Below, piece after piece: positions 14,551 to 17,192 of a stretch of DNA of 17,192 nt. Each line of letters starts with the position of its first letter. Position 1 is the first letter of the stretch. The stretch lies in contig CAZFQG010000139.1 of the NCBI GenBank assembly GCA_964520785.1, positions 1 to 17,192 of the forward strand, given 5' to 3'. Under the pieces are notes generated by a model, which saw nothing but the letters and a program-made list of their open reading frames with translations, did not search any database and was not told the origin of the DNA. Made by a program: the position numbers and the translations under genes. Source of the DNA: CAZFQG01 sp964520785. GTDB lineage: Bacteria; Planctomycetota; Planctomycetia; Pirellulales; Thermoguttaceae.

Positions 14551-16029
14551 TCAGCGGATCCAAACCGCTCGGCCTGCCGGTTGGGTCTCGGGCTCATACT
14601 CCGGGTTCACCGTCGGCATCTGGGCGCCCACCGCTTCCCGCCAGGCGTGCAGTTTCTTCTGGAGCCGCCCGGCCAGTTCCGGCTGCTCCTTCGACAGGTC
14701 GTTCGTCTCGCCGATGTCGTCCTTCAAATTATACAGCTCGACGCGGCCGTCTTCGTAGAATTCGATCAACTTGTTGTCCCGCTCACGGATCGCCCCGTAG
14801 GGGGTCGCCCCACCTGGATGATAGTGCGGGTAGTGCCAGTAGAGGGCATCGCGGGCGAGCGATTGGGCGTCCTGTTTCAAAAGCGGAACCAGGCTCTCGC
14901 CGTCCGTTTCGTGCCCCGGCGTCGGTGAGGCCCCGGTCATTTCGACGATCGTGGCGAAATAGTCGTTCGTGATCACCGGCTCGGCGGAGACGCTCCGCGG
15001 TTCCGTAACGCCGGGCCACTTCACGACGAGCGGGACGCGGACGCCCCCTTCGTAGCTTGACCCCTTCCCCTCGCGGAGCGGCGCGTTGCACGTGATGGGG
15101 TTGCCGCATTGTCCGTGCTTCAAGACCAGCCCTCCGTTGTCACTGGTGAAGAACAGAATCGTCTTCTCGACGATTTCCAGGCGTTCGAGCTCCCGCATCA
15201 CGCGGCCGACGCTCTCGTCCATGCTGTGTACCATGGCCGCGTACGTGGCGCACCGCTGGCCCCCCTTGTTTCCCTTCGCCGCCAGTTTTTTCTCGTAGTA
15301 CTCAACGAGTTCCCGTTTGGCCTGAAGGGGTGTGTGGACCGCGTAATGGGGAAAATACAGGAAGAACGGCTTATCCTTCGCTCGGTTGATGAACGCGAGC
15401 GCCTCGTCCGTCAGCCGGTCGCTCAGGTATTCTCCCGGCCGGCCGCCGTCGATGGGGACCTTGCGTCCCACCACTTTGCCGTTTTCCACGCGTGCGTAGG
15501 GCCAGAAGTGATTCGCCGGCGCGCCCCACCGGTCGCCGGCCACGTTCAGGTCGAAACCCTGGTGTTGGGGGTAATAGGGTTCGTTCCCCAGATGCCATTT
15601 GCCGATCGTGGCCGTCGTATAGCCATGTTCCTTGAGGACTTCGGAAATGAGCACCTCCTCCAGCGGCAGATACTTGGTCCAATCGGGAATCAGCAGCCTG
15701 GCGTTCTTTCGGCGGTGCCCCTCGATCCAGTCGGTCAGGTGCAGCCGGGCCGGGTATTTGCCGCTCAGGTACGCCGCCCTGGTGGGAGAACAGACGGTGC
15801 AGGCGGCGTAGGCGTCGGTAAACCGCATTCCTTCGGCCGCGAGACGATCGATATTCGGTGTTTCGTACAGTTCACTCCCGTTGCAGGCCACGTCGGTCCA
15901 GCCGAGGTCGTCAATCAGGAAGAAGATGACGTTCGGCCGTTGCTCGGCGGCATCGGCCAAGGCGAGGCCCAAGCAAGAGAAGCTCGCTGAATACAGAAAA
16001 ACGAACAAGAAGGAAAGATGCCTAGACAT
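14551..16029 (-). CDS. Secreted sulfatase (formylglycine-dependent, arylsulfatase type)
   Basis: This 492-residue alkaline-phosphatase-superfamily hydrolase cleaves sulfate esters, probably from polysaccharides, outside the cytoplasm. ATG 16029 is chosen because GGAGG lies 8 bases upstream; an in-frame TTG at 16044 overlaps that site. A signal peptide runs to about residue 25 (FLFVFLYSASFSCLGLALA). Then come NVIFFLIDDLGWTDV with the metal-binding DD (40-41), the maturation motif CSPTRAAYLSG with C80 as the residue converted to formylglycine, GKWHLG (143-148), the active-site HTPL histidine (231), SDNGG (D297, N298) and REGKGSSYEGGVRVPL with K322. All catalytic positions of the S1 class are present. 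The C-terminal DGRVELYNLKDDIGETNDLS block is typical for this family. The substrate cannot be told from sequence. The sulfatase-maturing enzyme is not in the window. Confidence 0.95.
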   Translation of the reverse strand: MSRHLSFLFVFLYSASFSCLGLALADAAEQRPNVIFFLIDDLGWTDVACNGSELYETPNIDRLAAEGMRFTDAYAACTVCSPTRAAYLSGKYPARLHLTDWIEGHRRKNARLLIPDWTKYLPLEEVLISEVLKEHGYTTATIGKWHLGNEPYYPQHQGFDLNVAGDRWGAPANHFWPYARVENGKVVGRKVPIDGGRPGEYLSDRLTDEALAFINRAKDKPFFLYFPHYAVHTPLQAKRELVEYYEKKLAAKGNKGGQRCATYAAMVHSMDESVGRVMRELERLEIVEKTILFFTSDNGGLVLKHGQCGNPITCNAPLREGKGSSYEGGVRVPLVVKWPGVTEPRSVSAEPVITNDYFATIVEMTGASPTPGHETDGESLVPLLKQDAQSLARDALYWHYPHYHPGGATPYGAIRERDNKLIEFYEDGRVELYNLKDDIGETNDLSKEQPELAGRLQKKLHAWREAVGAQMPTVNPEYEPETQPAGRAVWIR

Positions 16030-16037
16030 TAATCGTA

Positions 16038-16042
16038 CCTCC
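16038..16042 (-). promoter_or_regulatory. Ribosome binding site deciding the sulfatase start
   Basis: GGAGG on the minus strand lies 8 bases before the ATG at 16029, an ideal distance. It falls inside the first codons of the longer TTG-started frame (16044), so that longer start is unlikely. Confidence 0.75.
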
Positions 16043-16088
16043 AAGGATTGGTTTCAGCGATACACGTTCGGCCAATGTCTCAAGGGCT

Positions 16089-16117
16089 ATTATAGGACCC
16101 ACTCCCTCCCTCCGCAA
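16089..16117 (-). promoter_or_regulatory. Candidate housekeeping promoter of the sulfatase gene
   Basis: A perfect TATAAT -10 box (16094-16089 on the minus strand) is preceded at 17 bases by TTGCGG (16117-16112), a 3-of-6 match to TTGACA. Transcription would start near 16082, giving a leader of about 53 bases. The TATAAT stands out in this GC-rich gap. Confidence 0.55.
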
Positions 16118-16233
16118 ATACCCCTCGGACTCCTCGCGACGTTGCATTTCCCCCCACTCACGATTATGCTGAAAGGGTTCGACGCCTTGCGTTGTAGGCC
16201 AGCCACCCCCTTTTGTTCGAAAGAATTCCCGTA

Positions 16234-17145
16234 ATGAAACGCGCCATCTGGATACTCCTCGGACTGCTTTCGCATATCGCCAACGTCGCGGCAGCGGAGC
16301 CGGTGAGCGATCTTTTCAAGACGTTCGGCCACGGCAACAGGGCCGGCTATCTCTCTCCGGACGACGACATTCGCCGGTTGACGGCGATTCCCGACGTCGA
16401 AACGCCTCATATCGTTCTCGCCTCGCCGATAGCCGGAGGACCGCTTCGCGTGCTGGCGATCGCCCACAAGAGTCTGGGGCGCTGGCCGGTTGAGTTGATG
16501 CAGCGTTTCGATTTCAACGTCGAGACGGTCTACTGCTATTCGGAAACCGCGCTCGGGGCGCCCGTGAGCATGACGTTCTTCGGCCAGCGGCAGGCCGATA
16601 TCGAGGCACGTTTGCTTCAGGCGCTGAATAAAGACATCGACGTGATCGTCACGGAAATGCCCCTTTCGGCGTTCTCGGAGCGGATCATGGCGCGGCTCGA
16701 AGAACGGATGAACGGAGGAGTCGGCTATGTCGGCTTGGTCGATGCGCCGGAACTCCCGGACGCCCTGCCGCCGACGGAAGAGACGGCCCTCGTCGAGGCG
16801 GCGGTCCCGCTCGGAGGACTGCGGCTTCTTTCGACGAAGTTTCCCTCGGCTCGAGAAGCGGCCGAAGCGTTCGTCTCGCTCCGGCAAGGACCCTCCGGCG
16901 CGAGGGTCGCCGTCTTGGCGGGGTATCCGCGCGACGGCGAGGCACCCGATCCAGCGCGCCTGCAATATGCGTGGCTGCCGAGCATGGAACAGGAAGCCTG
17001 GTGTTCGCTTGTCGGCCGGGCGATGCTCTGGGCCGCGGGGCGGCTCCCGTCGCGGTCGCCGCTGGTCGATGCGCTTCCTCCCACGGAGGTGTCGCGCGCG
17101 GAGCTGCCGCGGGCCGTTGCCGCGGACTCCGCCGTCGCCGGGTAG
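16234..17145 (+). CDS. Secreted protein of unknown function (303 aa)
   Basis: I cannot assign a family with confidence. ATG 16234 is preferred over an in-frame TTG at 16213, because it places the signal peptide MKRAIWILLGLLSHIANVAAA exactly at the N-terminus, with probable cleavage before EPVSDL. The mature part has an alternating strand/helix pattern (RVLAIAHKSLGRWPVELMQRFDFNVETVYCYSE, then DIEARLLQALNKDIDVIVTEM, then GGVGYVGLV). This resembles the Rossmann-like start of class I glutamine-amidotransferase or ThuA-like folds, but no catalytic Cys-His pair is evident, so it is only a structural hint. Pro/Ala-rich segments follow to the end. The ribosome site is weak. It is divergent from the sulfatase gene, sharing a 204-base intergenic region. 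A periplasmic role in carbohydrate handling is possible but not shown. Confidence 0.8.
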   Translation: MKRAIWILLGLLSHIANVAAAEPVSDLFKTFGHGNRAGYLSPDDDIRRLTAIPDVETPHIVLASPIAGGPLRVLAIAHKSLGRWPVELMQRFDFNVETVYCYSETALGAPVSMTFFGQRQADIEARLLQALNKDIDVIVTEMPLSAFSERIMARLEERMNGGVGYVGLVDAPELPDALPPTEETALVEAAVPLGGLRLLSTKFPSAREAAEAFVSLRQGPSGARVAVLAGYPRDGEAPDPARLQYAWLPSMEQEAWCSLVGRAMLWAAGRLPSRSPLVDALPPTEVSRAELPRAVAADSAVAG

Positions 17146-17150
17146 CCGTT

Positions 17151-17166
17151 CACGGCTTCAGCCGTG
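17151..17166. repeat. Perfect hairpin just after the last gene
   Basis: CACGGC (17151-17156) and GCCGTG (17161-17166) form a perfect 6-bp stem with a TTCA loop; the loop end bases T and A can extend it to 7. It starts 6 bases after the stop of the upstream gene, so it may act as a transcript 3' stem, though no T-run follows immediately. The form is also like dispersed extragenic palindromic elements. Confidence 0.45.
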
Positions 17167-17192
17167 TAGAAGCGATGGAGCTTGGCGGTTTT

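Overview
The window looks like a chromosomal segment of a GC-rich Gram-negative bacterium, most likely a planctomycete (Planctomycetota). That assignment is an inference from the combination of genes: a flhA-flhF-flhG-(small membrane protein)-fliA block, a secreted CxPxR sulfatase, a DUF4328 membrane protein and a class I PPK2. No rRNA, tRNA, CRISPR array, insertion sequence or phage gene was seen, and codon use looks even throughout.

Layout. Positions 1-608 (+) hold the C-terminal two thirds or so of a polyphosphate kinase 2 cut by the window edge. An AT-poor spacer and one small uncertain ORF (954-1181, +) follow. From 6831 down to 1203, on the minus strand, runs a flagellar control block: flhA (export gate), flhF (SRP-type GTPase), flhG (MinD-like ATPase), a small two-helix membrane protein and fliA (sigma-28). 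Upstream of flhA on the same strand is rlmN (8136-7102). Divergent from rlmN, on the plus strand, are a small Cys/His-containing exported protein (8232-8609), a CzcB-type periplasmic adaptor (8846-10351) and a CzcA-type heavy-metal RND pump (10359-13532). Convergent to these is a DUF4328 membrane protein (14437-13628, -), preceded on the same strand by a secreted sulfatase (16029-14551). Divergent from the sulfatase is a secreted protein of unknown function (16234-17145, +), followed by a short perfect hairpin at the window end.

How the genes work together. FlhA forms the export gate. FlhF and FlhG usually set the number and position of flagella. FliA would turn on late flagellar genes. A sigma-28-like promoter in the flhG / small-membrane-protein gap would let FliA drive its own gene. 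The adaptor and RND pump form two of the three parts of a divalent-metal efflux complex; the outer-membrane channel is not in this window.

Most of the content is ordinary. The points most worth checking are the FlhG homologue that lacks the P-loop lysine, the candidate FliA autoregulatory promoter, three alternating complementary segments in the flhA leader that could act as an attenuator, the unassigned small proteins in the flagellar and efflux blocks, and the unknown secreted protein next to the sulfatase. I did not find convincing evidence of a wholly new multi-gene system.
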